64,000 nucleotides of DNA from Ciceribacter thiooxidans (GTDB lineage: Bacteria; Pseudomonadota; Alphaproteobacteria; Rhizobiales; Rhizobiaceae), in assembly GCF_014126615.1 (NCBI RefSeq), contig NZ_CP059897.1, forward strand, positions 310,001-374,000, given 5' to 3'. The translations under genes were made by a program, and so were the position numbers. Shown piece by piece: positions 52,735 to 61,801 of the stretch (position 1 is its first letter; every line of letters starts with the position of its first letter). The notes below the pieces were generated by a model, which worked only from the letters and a program-made list of their open reading frames with translations, was not told the origin of the DNA and made no database searches.

Positions 52735-53600
52735 CCGTCTTGCACAACGACTTTCGCCGCAGTCTCGCCGGAGACAGTCTCGCCTGGGGCGCTGCGGCAC
52801 TGATCGTTGCATCCGCTCACGCAGCCGCTCTTGCCGTCATGATGCATACGCCCCCGGAGATCGGCGCCGATCCGGGCCCGCAGGCGGCGATCATGATCGA
52901 GCTCGCCGCAGAACCGGAAGCGACGGAAAGCCGGGAAGAAGAGATCGCTCCCGATAATGTGGACGCGGAGGAGATCATCTCCCCTGCAGCAGATCCCGCG
53001 CCCGACGAACTGAAACCGTTGGAGACAACCGATACGACGGCGCCGGAACCGGTCACACCGGCGGAGAAAGCCATCCCCAGCCTCGAACCGACGACGGCGC
53101 CACCGCGGCAGGTCGAGTCGAATCCGGTCGAACAACAGGTTCTTACGGCTCTCGAGAACGTCGAAGTTCCCCTGCCTCTCGCCCGCCCTGCGCCCCCGAA
53201 GCCGGCGCCCGCCCGCAAGGCACCGCCGCCGTCACAGGCGACCCGCAAAGCCAAGATCGACGTCACCAAGTCCGAACGCACCGCAGGTTCCGAGACCACC
53301 ACCGGCCTGGGCGCGGCAATCTCTCCCGCGCGCTGGCAATCTCGGCTCATGGCACATCTCGAACGCAGAAAACGCTATCCTGCGGCGGCACGATCGGCTC
53401 ATCAGGAAGGCACGGCCTATGTGCGTTTCCGGATCGACTCCTCCGGGAATGTGCTGTCCGTGTCACTTTCGAGGTCGTCAGGTCATTCCACCCTCGACCA
53501 GGCGGTTCTGGACCTTGTTCGACGCGCCTCTCCCGTCCCTCCGCCGCCGCCGGGCGCCAGCACGACGATCGTCGCGCCGGTTCGTTTCGACATACGCTGA
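52731..53600 (+). CDS. tonB: TonB energy-transducing protein
   Basis: 289 residues from a GTG at 52731, overlapping exbD. One N-terminal membrane segment (GAAALIVASAHAAALAVMM), a long Glu/Pro/Thr- and Pro/Lys-rich spacer, and the C-terminal TonB domain (LERRKRYPAAARSAHQEGTAYVRFRIDSSGNVLSVSLSRSSGHSTLDQAVLDLVRRASPVPPPP). It spans the periplasm to outer-membrane receptors; none is encoded here. Confidence 0.93.
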   Translation: MTVLHNDFRRSLAGDSLAWGAAALIVASAHAAALAVMMHTPPEIGADPGPQAAIMIELAAEPEATESREEEIAPDNVDAEEIISPAADPAPDELKPLETTDTTAPEPVTPAEKAIPSLEPTTAPPRQVESNPVEQQVLTALENVEVPLPLARPAPPKPAPARKAPPPSQATRKAKIDVTKSERTAGSETTTGLGAAISPARWQSRLMAHLERRKRYPAAARSAHQEGTAYVRFRIDSSGNVLSVSLSRSSGHSTLDQAVLDLVRRASPVPPPPPGASTTIVAPVRFDIR

Positions 53601-53606
53601 CAGTGC

Positions 53607-53624
53607 CCTGCCGCCGGCGGCAGG
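53607..53624. terminator. Palindrome between convergent tonB and Cys-rich genes
   Basis: CCTGCCGCCGGCGGCAGG is a perfect 18-bp palindrome filling the 25-bp gap between two facing genes. No T run, but the position suits a two-way transcription barrier. Confidence 0.5.
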
Positions 53625-53625
53625 A

Positions 53626-54027
53626 TCAGTGGATCTGTGGCAAGGCGTTGCGGCAGGCCTCTTCGCAGCTCCGGCAGGCATCCGCGCAGATGCGGCAATG
53701 CTCATGTCGCGAAGCGTGCTTGCGGCACTCCTCGGCGCAAACCCGGCACGCCTCCGCACAAGCGTGGACTGCCGCACGCAGGACATCGATATTCGAGCCC
53801 GTCCGACGTGACGCCATTGAACCGGTCGCCGCGCATATATCGGCGCAATCCAGATTGCGCCGAATGCACTGCATCAGGTCCTTGACGTTGTCCTCGGCCA
53901 GGCACGCATCGGCGCAACTCGTGCAGGTCTGCGCACAAGCGTAGCATTCCTCGACGCAGTGCAATAAGGAATCGGACGCGTCGTCCTGAACTTGAGGATG
54001 CGTCGAAATCATCTCTTTGACGTGCAT
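53626..54027 (-). CDS. Cys-rich four-helix-bundle copper-binding protein (Csp-like)
   Basis: 133 residues from ATG 54027 with GGAGGAG upstream; a longer frame is not supported. Eighteen Cys occur in repeated CxxxC and CxxC steps ([42 protein letters not shown]), the pattern of the copper storage proteins (Csp), where Cys line the core of a four-helix bundle and hold many Cu(I) ions. No Tat signal, so a cytosolic Csp3-like type. Confidence 0.88.
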   Translation of the reverse strand: MHVKEMISTHPQVQDDASDSLLHCVEECYACAQTCTSCADACLAEDNVKDLMQCIRRNLDCADICAATGSMASRRTGSNIDVLRAAVHACAEACRVCAEECRKHASRHEHCRICADACRSCEEACRNALPQIH

Positions 54028-54223
54028 GGAAGGCTCCTCCATCTTCGTGTTCCAGGTACGCGGCCCTAACCAAGCGGCCACGGAGATGTTCCTCCGTCGT
54101 CGATCTCTCATCTCTTCACCTACACCACCGAGAACCGTTTCCAGGCTCTCCGCACATGGGGCGATCTTCTGAAGTCGTGGAAAGTGACTTGCGCGATCCA
54201 GCTGCAATCGAATGAGACGGCTG

Positions 54224-54252
54224 TTGACAACATACCAACTAGTCGGTATGTC
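54224..54252 (+). promoter_or_regulatory. TetR promoter with operator in the -35/-10 spacer
   Basis: TTGACA (54224-54229) and TATGTC (54247-54252) are separated by 17 bp. The spacer is mostly filled by ACATACC-AACTAGTC-GGTATGT (54230-54251), a 22-bp palindrome with one mismatched pair. Binding here would block the promoter. Confidence 0.75.
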
Positions 54253-54273
54253 TCCTTCTCAGAGGAGAAAAAC

Positions 54274-54900
54274 ATGCCCAAGTCAGCGATCAAACCGGAT
54301 GCCAGAACCAAGCTGCTGAATGCGGCTTTGTCGGTCATCCGCACAAAGGGCTATTCCGCGACCACGGTGGACGAACTTTGCGCCGCCGCCGGCGTGACCA
54401 AAGGCGCCTTCTTTCACCACTTCAAGAGCAAGGACGAGCTCGGCGTCGCCGCGGCAAACCACTGGTCTGAAACGACCGGGGCGCTGTTCGCCGGTGCCCC
54501 CTATCACAAACTCGCAGCCCCTCTCGACCGCGTTCTCGGCTATCTCGAATTTCGCAAGGCACTTCTCAAGGGTGGTGTGCCGGACTTCACCTGCCTCGTC
54601 GGCACAATGGTGCAGGAAACCTACGAGACGGCTCCGACCATCCGTGACGCGTGCGCAAGCAGTATCACCAGTCATGCGGCAACGCTCGAGGCCGACATCG
54701 AAGCGGCGATAAGCGAGAGCAACCTGACACCCGACTGGACCGCGAAATCCCTCGCGCTGCACTTCCAGGCCGTTATCCAGGGCGCCTTCATCCTGGCGAA
54801 GGCCACCGGTGGGGCCGACATTGCCGCGGACAGCATCGATCACCTCTGTCGCTATATCCGGATGCTCTTCGGCGCCGGAGCAGAGCGGAATGGGGTTTGA
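54274..54900 (+). CDS. TetR/AcrR-family repressor
   Basis: 208 residues from ATG 54274 (AGAGGAG at 54261-54267). Helix-turn-helix ATTVDELCAAAGVTKGAFFHHFKSKDELG near the N-terminus and a helical ligand domain with LVGTMVQETYETAPTIRDACA. Upstream lies a near-perfect palindrome inside its own promoter, so it probably represses itself and the two genes that follow. Confidence 0.93.
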   Translation: MPKSAIKPDARTKLLNAALSVIRTKGYSATTVDELCAAAGVTKGAFFHHFKSKDELGVAAANHWSETTGALFAGAPYHKLAAPLDRVLGYLEFRKALLKGGVPDFTCLVGTMVQETYETAPTIRDACASSITSHAATLEADIEAAISESNLTPDWTAKSLALHFQAVIQGAFILAKATGGADIAADSIDHLCRYIRMLFGAGAERNGV

Positions 54901-54982
54901 ACAAGGTAGCCCCGAAACCAGTCGGTCAGTTTTCTCCGAGGAGGATCGGAGACGCCGACACGCGAAATGAAGGAGCTTTCCG

Positions 54983-55633
54983 ATGAAGCCGATCATCACC
55001 GCCTTCGAACGGTCCCCAGACGGAGGTCAGGGGCTCGCACGCGATACCCGGATCCGCTGGGCTTTCGAGGAAGTGGGCCAAAGCTACGACGTCCGCCTCG
55101 TCTCTTTCCGTGCAATGAAGGAACCCGCGCATCGGGTCCGCAATCCTTTCGGCCAGATTCCAACCTATGAAGAGGATGATCTTGTCCTCTTCGAGTCGGG
55201 AGCGATCATCTTCCATATCGCAGAGCGCCATGCGGGCCTGCTGCCGGTGGAGGCAAAGGCCCGCGCCCGTGCGATCACATGGATGTTTGCGGCGCTCAAT
55301 ACGGTAGAGCCGCCAATCCTCGATCGCGCGACCACCTGGATTGCCGAGCGAAAGGAGCCCTGGTGCGCTGAGCGGCTGCGCCTCGTCGATGATCGCATCC
55401 GCGACCGGCTCGGCGACCTTTCCGCATGCCTCGGTAGAGCGGATTGGCTCGACGGTCCGTTCAGCGCAGGCGACCTGATGATGGTATCGGTCCTGCTCAG
55501 ATTGAGGTCGTCGGGGATCCTCGATGAATATCCCAACCTGTCCGCCTACGTCGCCCGCGGCGAGGCGCGACCCGCCTATCAACGCGCTTTCGCCGCACAA
55601 CTGGCGATCAATGCCGGCACCCCGCCGGCCTGA
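54983..55633 (+). CDS. Glutathione S-transferase family protein
   Basis: 216 residues, AAGGAG upstream. N-terminal thioredoxin-like half (IRWAFEEVGQSYDVRL; NPFGQIPTYEEDDLVLFESGAIIFHIAERH) holds the cis-Pro and the Glu-Ser that bind glutathione. The helical C-terminal half has WLDGPFSAGDLMMVSVL. Second gene of the TetR group. Confidence 0.93.
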   Translation: MKPIITAFERSPDGGQGLARDTRIRWAFEEVGQSYDVRLVSFRAMKEPAHRVRNPFGQIPTYEEDDLVLFESGAIIFHIAERHAGLLPVEAKARARAITWMFAALNTVEPPILDRATTWIAERKEPWCAERLRLVDDRIRDRLGDLSACLGRADWLDGPFSAGDLMMVSVLLRLRSSGILDEYPNLSAYVARGEARPAYQRAFAAQLAINAGTPPA

Positions 55634-55703
55634 CGAGGAAGGCTGCGCTTCGCCGCGGCACCGCTAACAGCACCTGAAACCCGAAGAGATGAGGAGAATG
55701 GAA

Positions 55704-56189
55704 ATGACCGAACTCGTTACCTGCCTGTGGTTCGACCATGGTGAAGCAAGCAAAGCAGCAGAATTCTATGCTGCGACCTTTCCCGACAGTCACGTCGACA
55801 GGGTGAACAGCGCCCCCGGCGATTTTCCAGGCGGACAGGCCGGGGCCGAACTGACTGTCGAATTCACGGTCCTCGGCCGCCGCTTCCTTGGCCTCAACGG
55901 CGGGCCCATCTTCACGCCGAACGAAGCGGTCAGCTTCGTGGTCCTCACCGAAAACCAGGAGGAGACGGACCGCTACTGGCGTGCAGTTACCGAGAATGGA
56001 GGAGCGGAAAGCGAATGCGGCTGGTGCAAGGACCGCTGGGGCTTCTCCTGGCAGATTACACCACGGCGGCTGATCGAACTCACGACGAGTTCGGACCCCG
56101 GCGAGGCCAAGCGCGCCTTCGACGCTATGATGAAGATGAAGAAGATCGACATCGCGACGCTTGAAGCCGCGGCCGCGAACCGGTCATGA
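55704..56189 (+). CDS. VOC superfamily protein (PhnB-like)
   Basis: 161 residues from ATG 55704, chosen because GAGGAGA ends 6 bp before it; two upstream ATGs are too close. Glyoxalase-fold features: [42 protein letters not shown] and [13 protein letters not shown]. This is the family once called 3-demethylubiquinone-9 methyltransferase-like. Enzymatic role unknown; co-located with GST and TetR. Confidence 0.9.
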   Translation: MTELVTCLWFDHGEASKAAEFYAATFPDSHVDRVNSAPGDFPGGQAGAELTVEFTVLGRRFLGLNGGPIFTPNEAVSFVVLTENQEETDRYWRAVTENGGAESECGWCKDRWGFSWQITPRRLIELTTSSDPGEAKRAFDAMMKMKKIDIATLEAAAANRS

Positions 56190-56255
56190 GCAGTCGGTTC
56201 GGCCGGTGTTCCGGCCGGACCGTTAGAACAAAGGGGGAGGCGAACCCTGACCGCG

Positions 56256-57335
56256 TCAGACGATCTTTCCACGCGCGACGATGGGCCATTTCTCCGGGTT
56301 CGCCCCTCCGCCGCCCTTCACGATGACAGCGTCGACCATGTTGGTCACCACACAGGCATGGTTCGGCACGATCCGCACCTTGTCGCCGACCGCAAGACCG
56401 ATCGCCCCTTGGCTCACCAATCGGCCATGCTCCTCGGAAAGCTGGTCGATCGCGATATCGTCGCGCCCGAGCACATGGCCATAGCCGGCAAGTCCGAGAA
56501 GATCGGAAGTCAGGGTCTTTGAGCCCGCATCGATGATCGCCCGGTTCGGTGCGGGAACCGAAACGACGGTTGCCAGCACGTTCAAGGCGCAATCCTCCCA
56601 CCCGCAGACTCCGCGTGATACCAGCGAGCGGTCATTGTAGACGTATGTTCCCGGCCGATACTCGGTCGTCACCGGAGCTTCCGCCGCATGCATCATCGAA
56701 GGGGTGCCGCCGGACGTGATCACGGGGACGGCAATGCCCTGTGCCTCGATGCGGTTCTTCGCTTCTTCCATGAACCGTTCGACGGCAGCCTCGCCGCCCG
56801 CCGGCGGATAAGTCATCAGGCCTCCGAAGACGAGTCCGGGCGACGCATGAATGTTGGCAGCAAGCGCCGCAGCGGCTTCCGGCGTGAGGACGCCGCAGCG
56901 GTTCGCACCGGTGTCGCACTCCACCAGAACCGCAAGGGGCTGCGGTTCGCCTCGAAAAGCAGCGGATAGACCGTCGACAACGGCGCGGCTGTCCGCAACG
57001 ACCGACAGCGTCACCTTCCTGGCGAGCGCCTTCAGGTGCTCGAGCTTTTCGGCGCCAACGATGTTGTAGGTAATCAGGACGTCGGTGATGGCACCGCTTC
57101 CCGCAATCATGGCCTCGGCCTCGGAAACCTTCTGGCAGGTTATGCCGACGGCGCCCGCTGCAAGCTGCATCTCGGCAATCGCCGGAAGCTTGTGTGTCTT
57201 GATATGCGGCCGGACCCGAAGCCCGTATTTGTCCGCATACTGCTGGAAACGATCGATGTTGCGCCTGGCAAGCTCCAGGTCGATCAGAACGGCCGGCGTG
57301 TCGATCGCCGCCAGGTCTTCGGGAGAAAAGGACAT
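56256..57335 (-). CDS. PLP-dependent D-threonine aldolase / D-serine dehydratase-like enzyme
   Basis: 359 residues from ATG 57335. Alanine-racemase-like TIM barrel with the PLP lysine in RPHIKTHK (Lys46), VLVECDTGANRCGV, VITSGGTPSMM, and a C-terminal metal site in PNHACVV (His326 and Cys328). The H-x-C pair is as in eukaryotic-type D-serine dehydratase and related hydroxyaspartate enzymes. It would cleave or deaminate a D-beta-hydroxy amino acid. Divergent from an amino-acid ABC operon with RidA and IclR. Confidence 0.9.
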   Translation of the reverse strand: MSFSPEDLAAIDTPAVLIDLELARRNIDRFQQYADKYGLRVRPHIKTHKLPAIAEMQLAAGAVGITCQKVSEAEAMIAGSGAITDVLITYNIVGAEKLEHLKALARKVTLSVVADSRAVVDGLSAAFRGEPQPLAVLVECDTGANRCGVLTPEAAAALAANIHASPGLVFGGLMTYPPAGGEAAVERFMEEAKNRIEAQGIAVPVITSGGTPSMMHAAEAPVTTEYRPGTYVYNDRSLVSRGVCGWEDCALNVLATVVSVPAPNRAIIDAGSKTLTSDLLGLAGYGHVLGRDDIAIDQLSEEHGRLVSQGAIGLAVGDKVRIVPNHACVVTNMVDAVIVKGGGGANPEKWPIVARGKIV

Positions 57336-57406
57336 GAGAATCTCGGTTCCGATGGATGGAGCGCGGCAAGGACGTGCCACTGCTTAGCACTCCGTCGCAA
57401 TGGCTA

Positions 57407-57437
57407 TTGACAAGACATCCTCCATGGGCGTTGATAT
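57407..57437 (+). promoter_or_regulatory. Promoter of the amino-acid ABC operon
   Basis: TTGACA at 57407-57412 and a TTGATA/TGATAT -10 at about 57431-57437 (spacer 18-19). The -10 overlaps the first operator candidate. Confidence 0.5.
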
Positions 57438-57442
57438 GTCAA
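57431..57442. promoter_or_regulatory. IclR operator candidate 1
   Basis: TTGATATGTCAA is a near-palindrome overlapping the predicted -10; it shares ATATGTC with a second site 24 bp downstream. Confidence 0.45.
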
Positions 57443-57454
57443 TCCGGTAAAACA

Positions 57455-57464
57455 GACATATGTC
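57455..57464. promoter_or_regulatory. IclR operator candidate 2
   Basis: GACATATGTC is a perfect 10-bp palindrome sharing ATATGTC with site 1. The linked IclR gene at the end of the operon is the likely binder. Confidence 0.5.
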
Positions 57465-57511
57465 CGCTATATTGGATTTCAGAAGAAGCACTCGATTCCC
57501 AGGGGAACGCC

Positions 57512-58351
57512 ATGACCATTTCCTACCGCGCCGGCCTGATGTCGCTGGTCGCTGCAACCTTCCTTTCCACTCCAGTTCTCGCCGAAGGCAGCAAGCTCGA
57601 TGAAGTGCTTGCGCGCGGGCACCTCGTGCTCGGCACCGGCAGCACGAACGCGCCCTGGCATTTCAAGAGCGCCGACGACAAGCTCCAGGGCTTCGACGTC
57701 GACATGGGCCGCATTGTCGCGAAGGCCCTGTTCGGCGACCCGGACAAGATCGAGTTCGTCAACCAGTCTTCCGACGCCCGCATTCCCAACATCACCACCG
57801 ACAAGGTCGACCTGACCTGCCAGTTCATGACCGTCACCGGCGAGCGCGCCCAGCAGATCGCCTTCACCATTCCCTACTACCGCGAAGGCGTCGGCCTGAT
57901 GCTGAAGGCCGACGGCAAATATGCCGACTACGCCGCCCTGAAGGCCGCTGGCTCCTCGGTTACCATCTCGGTGCTGCAGAACGTCTATGCCGAAGACATG
58001 GTGCATGCCGCGCTTCCGGAGGCGAATGTCGACCAGTATGACTCGGTCGACCTCATCTATCAGGCGCTCGAATCCGGCCGTGCCGATGCTGCGGCGACCG
58101 ACCAGTCGTCGCTTGCCTGGTACATGACGCAGAATGCCGGGCGCTATAAGGATGCCGGCTACGGCTGGAACCCGCAGACCTATGCCTGCGGCGTCAAGCG
58201 CGGCGACCAGGATTGGCTGAACTTCGTCAACACGGCACTGCATGAGGCGATGACCGGCGTCGAATTCGACTTCTACGCCAAGTCCTACAAGACCTGGTTC
58301 GGCAAGGATCTGGCGCCGCCGCAGATCGGCTTCCCGGTCGAGTTCAAGTAA
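57512..58351 (+). CDS. Amino-acid ABC transporter substrate-binding protein (family 3)
   Basis: 279 residues from ATG 57512, AGGGGA upstream. Signal peptide MTISYRAGLMSLVAATFLSTPVLA. SBP_bac_3 features: LVLGTGSTNAPWHFKSADDKLQGFDVDMGRIVAKALF and TVTGERAQQIAFTIPYY. Imports a polar amino acid; the operon's RidA and the divergent D-amino-acid enzyme suggest a hydroxylated or D-amino acid. A strong hairpin follows. Confidence 0.93.
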   Translation: MTISYRAGLMSLVAATFLSTPVLAEGSKLDEVLARGHLVLGTGSTNAPWHFKSADDKLQGFDVDMGRIVAKALFGDPDKIEFVNQSSDARIPNITTDKVDLTCQFMTVTGERAQQIAFTIPYYREGVGLMLKADGKYADYAALKAAGSSVTISVLQNVYAEDMVHAALPEANVDQYDSVDLIYQALESGRADAAATDQSSLAWYMTQNAGRYKDAGYGWNPQTYACGVKRGDQDWLNFVNTALHEAMTGVEFDFYAKSYKTWFGKDLAPPQIGFPVEFK

Positions 58352-58370
58352 GACGCGGGCACTGTCATCG

Positions 58371-58396
58371 GGACGAAGGGCCGATGCCCTTCGTCC
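58371..58396 (+). repeat. Strong intercistronic hairpin after the binding-protein gene
   Basis: GGACGAAGGGC, tetraloop CGAT, then GCCCTTCGTCC: a perfect 11-bp stem followed by TTTGTTTCC. Located between the binding-protein and first permease genes, it probably acts as attenuator or mRNA stabiliser. Confidence 0.75.
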
Positions 58397-58426
58397 TTTG
58401 TTTCCTTTCTATGGCAGGACCCCGCC

Positions 58427-59089
58427 ATGGGTTATACGCTCAATTTCGCCGCCGTCTGGCGCAGCTTCGACCAGCTTCTCGAAGGATTGCTTCTCAGCCT
58501 CGGCCTGGCTTTCGTTTCCATTCTGATCGGCGCGCTGATCGGCCTGATGGTCGCGTTCGCACTGGTATCCAGAAACGCGTGGCTCAAGACGCCGGCCGCG
58601 ACATATGTGACGGTCATCCGAAACCTGCCGATCCTGGTCCTCGTGCTCTTTGCCTATTTCGCTTTGCCGCAGATGGGCGTACGGCTCGGTAAGATCGAGA
58701 GCTTCGTCGCGGTCCTCTCCATCTACTCCGGCGCCTATCTCGCCGAAGTCTTCCGCGCCGGCCTTCTGTCGATCCCCAGGGGTCTGACCGAAGCCGGTCT
58801 CGCCATCGGCCTCACGCCGATGCAGATCCGTACCTCGATCATCACACCGCTCATGTTCCGCAACGTACTGCCCTCGCTGTCCTCGACCGTGATCTCGCTG
58901 TTCAAGGATACGTCGCTCGCTGCGGCAATCGCCGTGCCGGAACTCACCTTCGAGGCGCGCAAGATCAACGTCGAAACCTTCCGTGTGATCGAAACCTGGA
59001 TCGTCACCTCGGGCCTCTACGTCGCCACCTGTACCCTGCTCGCGGCCCTCATGCGCGTCGCCGAGCGGCGGCTGGCCGTCCCAAGATAG
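58427..59089 (+). CDS. Amino-acid ABC transporter permease 1 (HisMQ family)
   Basis: 220 residues. Five membrane segments; [20 protein letters not shown] and the EAA loop [31 protein letters not shown] are typical of the His/Glu/Gln family. Forms a channel with the next permease, whose start is about 10 bp away. Confidence 0.93.
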   Translation: MGYTLNFAAVWRSFDQLLEGLLLSLGLAFVSILIGALIGLMVAFALVSRNAWLKTPAATYVTVIRNLPILVLVLFAYFALPQMGVRLGKIESFVAVLSIYSGAYLAEVFRAGLLSIPRGLTEAGLAIGLTPMQIRTSIITPLMFRNVLPSLSSTVISLFKDTSLAAAIAVPELTFEARKINVETFRVIETWIVTSGLYVATCTLLAALMRVAERRLAVPR

Positions 59090-59101
59090 GTGGAAGTCAT
59101 G

Positions 59102-59764
59102 ATGGATCTCTCAACCTTCCTCGATCAACTCTGGCTCGCGCGCTACGTGATCCTCAAGGGTCTCGGCGTCACCGTCTCGATCTCGCTCATGTCGATCATC
59201 GTCGGCTCGCTGCTCGGCGTGCTCGTCGGCCTGTCGCTGGTCTACGGCAACCGTGTGCTCCGCCTCGTGGTACGCGCCTATACCGACGTCATTCGCGGAA
59301 CGCCGGTGCTCGTGCTGGTCCTGGCGAGCTACTACGTGCTATCCACCGTCGGCATCGAGCTCGGGCCGTTCCAGGCCGGCGTCCTGGCGCTCGCGATCTT
59401 TTGTTCGTCGCATGTCGGCGAGATCGTTCGCGGCGGACTTCAAGCCATTCCCAAGGGACAGACAGAAGCCGCCAAGGCGATCGGCCTGACCTTCGGCCAG
59501 ACGTTTGCCTATGTGCTCTGGCCTCAAGCCCTTCGGCAATTCCTGCCGGCCTGGGTCAACACCGCCGCCGAGATGGTGAAGGCCTCGACGCTGCTCTCCG
59601 TGATAGGCGTGGCAGAGCTCCTGCTGCGCACCCAGGAGATCATCTCTCGCAATTTCATGAGCCTGCAGTTCTATTTCTTCGCCGGGCTTCTCTATTTCGT
59701 CATCAATTACGGCATCGAGCGCTTCGGCAAATACGTCGAGCGCAAGACGGCCGTCCCGTCCTGA
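59102..59764 (+). CDS. Amino-acid ABC transporter permease 2 (HisMQ family)
   Basis: 220 residues from ATG 59102 (AGGTGG at 59088-59093); starts at 59099 and GTG 59090 are possible. [20 protein letters not shown] and [32 protein letters not shown] are family landmarks. Confidence 0.93.
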   Translation: MDLSTFLDQLWLARYVILKGLGVTVSISLMSIIVGSLLGVLVGLSLVYGNRVLRLVVRAYTDVIRGTPVLVLVLASYYVLSTVGIELGPFQAGVLALAIFCSSHVGEIVRGGLQAIPKGQTEAAKAIGLTFGQTFAYVLWPQALRQFLPAWVNTAAEMVKASTLLSVIGVAELLLRTQEIISRNFMSLQFYFFAGLLYFVINYGIERFGKYVERKTAVPS

Positions 59765-59775
59765 GGTCGCACATC

Positions 59776-60546
59776 ATGAGCAAGATACTTCTCGAAATCG
59801 AGGGTCTTCGCAAACAATACGGGACACTGGAAGTGCTGAAGGGCGTGGACTGCACCATGCACGAAGGCGAGGTGATCTCGATCATTGGCTCCTCCGGGTC
59901 CGGCAAGACCACGATGCTTCGCTGCATCAACATGCTGGAGGATTTCCAGGGCGGACATATTCGCCTCGCCGGCGAGGAGATCGGATACGATCACGCCGGT
60001 GGCGTCCGCAAACGCAAGAGCGAAAAGGAAATCGCAAGGCAACGGGCGATGACCGGCATGGCCTTCCAGCAGTTCAATCTCTTTCCGCACATGACCGCCC
60101 TGCAAAACATCATGCTCGGGCTCGTCAAGGTGAAGAAGATGAGCCGCGACGACGCGCGCGCCATCGCAGAGAAATGGCTGGACCGTGTCGGGTTGGCGAG
60201 GCGCGGCGATCACTATCCCGGCCAGCTGTCCGGCGGCCAGCAGCAGCGCGTCGCCATCGCTCGCGCGATCGCCATGGCGCCGCGACTGATGCTGTTCGAC
60301 GAGGTGACATCGGCGCTCGATCCGGAACTCGTTGGCGAAGTGCTGCAGGTGATCAAGGGTCTGGCCGCCGACGGCATGAGCATGCTGCTCGTCACCCACG
60401 AGATGCGCTTCGCATACGAGGTGTCCACCCGCGTGATCTTCATGAACCAGGGCGTCATATGCGAAGAAGGCGACCCGAAGACGATGTTCGTCAACCCGAA
60501 GACGGAGCGGCTTGCCGAATTCCTGAAGACATCCAGTTTCAACTGA
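59776..60546 (+). CDS. Amino-acid ABC transporter ATP-binding protein
   Basis: 256 residues. Walker [11 protein letters not shown]-loop [15 protein letters not shown], signature [16 protein letters not shown], Walker [17 protein letters not shown]-loop THEM. GlnQ/HisP-type. A roughly 13-residue charged insertion ([15 protein letters not shown]) lies before the Q-loop, common in this subgroup. 11 bp after the permease. Confidence 0.95.
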   Translation: MSKILLEIEGLRKQYGTLEVLKGVDCTMHEGEVISIIGSSGSGKTTMLRCINMLEDFQGGHIRLAGEEIGYDHAGGVRKRKSEKEIARQRAMTGMAFQQFNLFPHMTALQNIMLGLVKVKKMSRDDARAIAEKWLDRVGLARRGDHYPGQLSGGQQQRVAIARAIAMAPRLMLFDEVTSALDPELVGEVLQVIKGLAADGMSMLLVTHEMRFAYEVSTRVIFMNQGVICEEGDPKTMFVNPKTERLAEFLKTSSFN

Positions 60547-60565
60547 AAGAAGAAGAGAGATTTCT

Positions 60566-60955
60566 ATGACGATCAAACGTTACGGTGCAGGCGAAACCGG
60601 TGCAGGCGGTCAGCCACTTCCCTTTGCCCGCGCCGTCGAGGCGAACGGATGGCTCTATGTCTCGGGCCAGGTGTCGATGGAAAAGGGCGAAATCGTCCGC
60701 GGTGGCATCGTAGCGGAGACCCGCAAGGCGATCGAAAACCTCATTGCCATCCTGCATGAAGCTGGTTACGGCGTCGAAGACGTGGTGCGCGTCGGCGTCT
60801 GGCTCGACGACCCACGCGACTTCTGGAGTTTCAACGGCGTCTATGCCGAGTACTTCGGTGAGCATCCGCCGGCACGCGCTTGTGTTCAGTCGCGTATGAT
60901 GGTCGATTGCAAGGTAGAGGTCGATTGCGTGGCTTACCGCGCTGATCGCGCCTGA
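60566..60955 (+). CDS. RidA-family enamine/imine deaminase
   Basis: 129 residues. RidA pattern: LYVSGQVSMEKGEIVRGGIVAETRKAIENL, VEDVVRVGVWLDDPRDFWSFNGVYAEYFGEHPPARACVQSRM (conserved Arg) and VEVDCVAY. RidA clears reactive imines formed by PLP enzymes, which fits the divergent D-threonine-aldolase-like gene. Confidence 0.93.
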   Translation: MTIKRYGAGETGAGGQPLPFARAVEANGWLYVSGQVSMEKGEIVRGGIVAETRKAIENLIAILHEAGYGVEDVVRVGVWLDDPRDFWSFNGVYAEYFGEHPPARACVQSRMMVDCKVEVDCVAYRADRA

Positions 60956-60973
60956 CAGCGATTGGAGAAATGC

Positions 60974-61777
60974 ATGGCCGAGGCCGCAGGCGATATGGTG
61001 TCACGACGCACCCGGGGACTGGATCGCGCCTTCGAGATCCTCGAGTTTCTCCGCGTGAAGCGGCAGCCCATGCGGCCGAACGAAATCGCATCCGAAATCG
61101 GGGCGCCCCGTTCGTCGGTCTACGAACTCGTCAATCTCCTCCTGAGCCACGGGATGCTCGATTATCAGGGAGGTGACGGCCGCGTCTATCTCGGCCGTCG
61201 CCTCTACTTCCTCGGCACCGCCTATGCCGAGCAATTCGACCTGATGCGCGAATGCGACCGCATGCTGGTCAGGCTCGCAGAGGAGACCCGCGAGACGGCA
61301 CAGATGTGCCTGCTGGAAGGCAGGAAGTATACCGTCGCCATGATGCGCGAGGGAATCCGGCCTTTCCGGATTTCGTCCAATGTCGGCGAACTGGTTTCGA
61401 TCCCCTGGACCGCCTCGGGCCGCCTGCTCGTGTCGCACCTGACCGATCAGGAGATCATCGATTTCATCCCGCCGGAGGATTTCGTCCTCCCCGACGGACG
61501 GCAGATGCAGCCGTCCGAGTTCATCGCCCAGGTCCGGCAGGCGAGCCGTGATGGCTACTTCACCTTCAACAGTGAAGTCGAGAATTTCACCCATTGCTTT
61601 GCCGTGCCGATCTATCAGGCCGACGGCACCTGTATCGCAACACTCTGCCTCGTCACGCCGCGTGAAGACGGGCTGCGCAATCGGAGCGCCTATCTCGAGA
61701 GCCTGCTGCAGGCGGCAAGCGAAATTTCCGAAAAGCTGGGCTTCCATCCGCAGAGCAGGGCAGTCGCCGCGCGCTGA
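60974..61777 (+). CDS. IclR-family transcriptional regulator
   Basis: 267 residues from ATG 60974 (GGAG at 60964-60967). Winged helix LDRAFEILEFLRVKRQPMRPNEIASEIGAPRSSVYELVNLLLSHGML and the IclR effector domain (ISSNVGELVSIPWTASGRLLVSHL). Last gene of the ABC-RidA operon, likely controlling the operon and the divergent enzyme gene through the palindromes between them. Confidence 0.93.
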   Translation: MAEAAGDMVSRRTRGLDRAFEILEFLRVKRQPMRPNEIASEIGAPRSSVYELVNLLLSHGMLDYQGGDGRVYLGRRLYFLGTAYAEQFDLMRECDRMLVRLAEETRETAQMCLLEGRKYTVAMMREGIRPFRISSNVGELVSIPWTASGRLLVSHLTDQEIIDFIPPEDFVLPDGRQMQPSEFIAQVRQASRDGYFTFNSEVENFTHCFAVPIYQADGTCIATLCLVTPREDGLRNRSAYLESLLQAASEISEKLGFHPQSRAVAAR

Positions 61778-61801
61778 GGCGCTCTACATTCAACGGGCGA
61801 C

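Noticed and set aside
57431..57442. FNR-type box (TTGA...TCAA)
   Set aside because: The spacer is 4 bp instead of 6, so it fits an IclR-like palindrome better.
56256..61777. Complete beta-hydroxyaspartate cycle
   Set aside because: No aminotransferase, dehydratase or iminosuccinate reductase genes are present.
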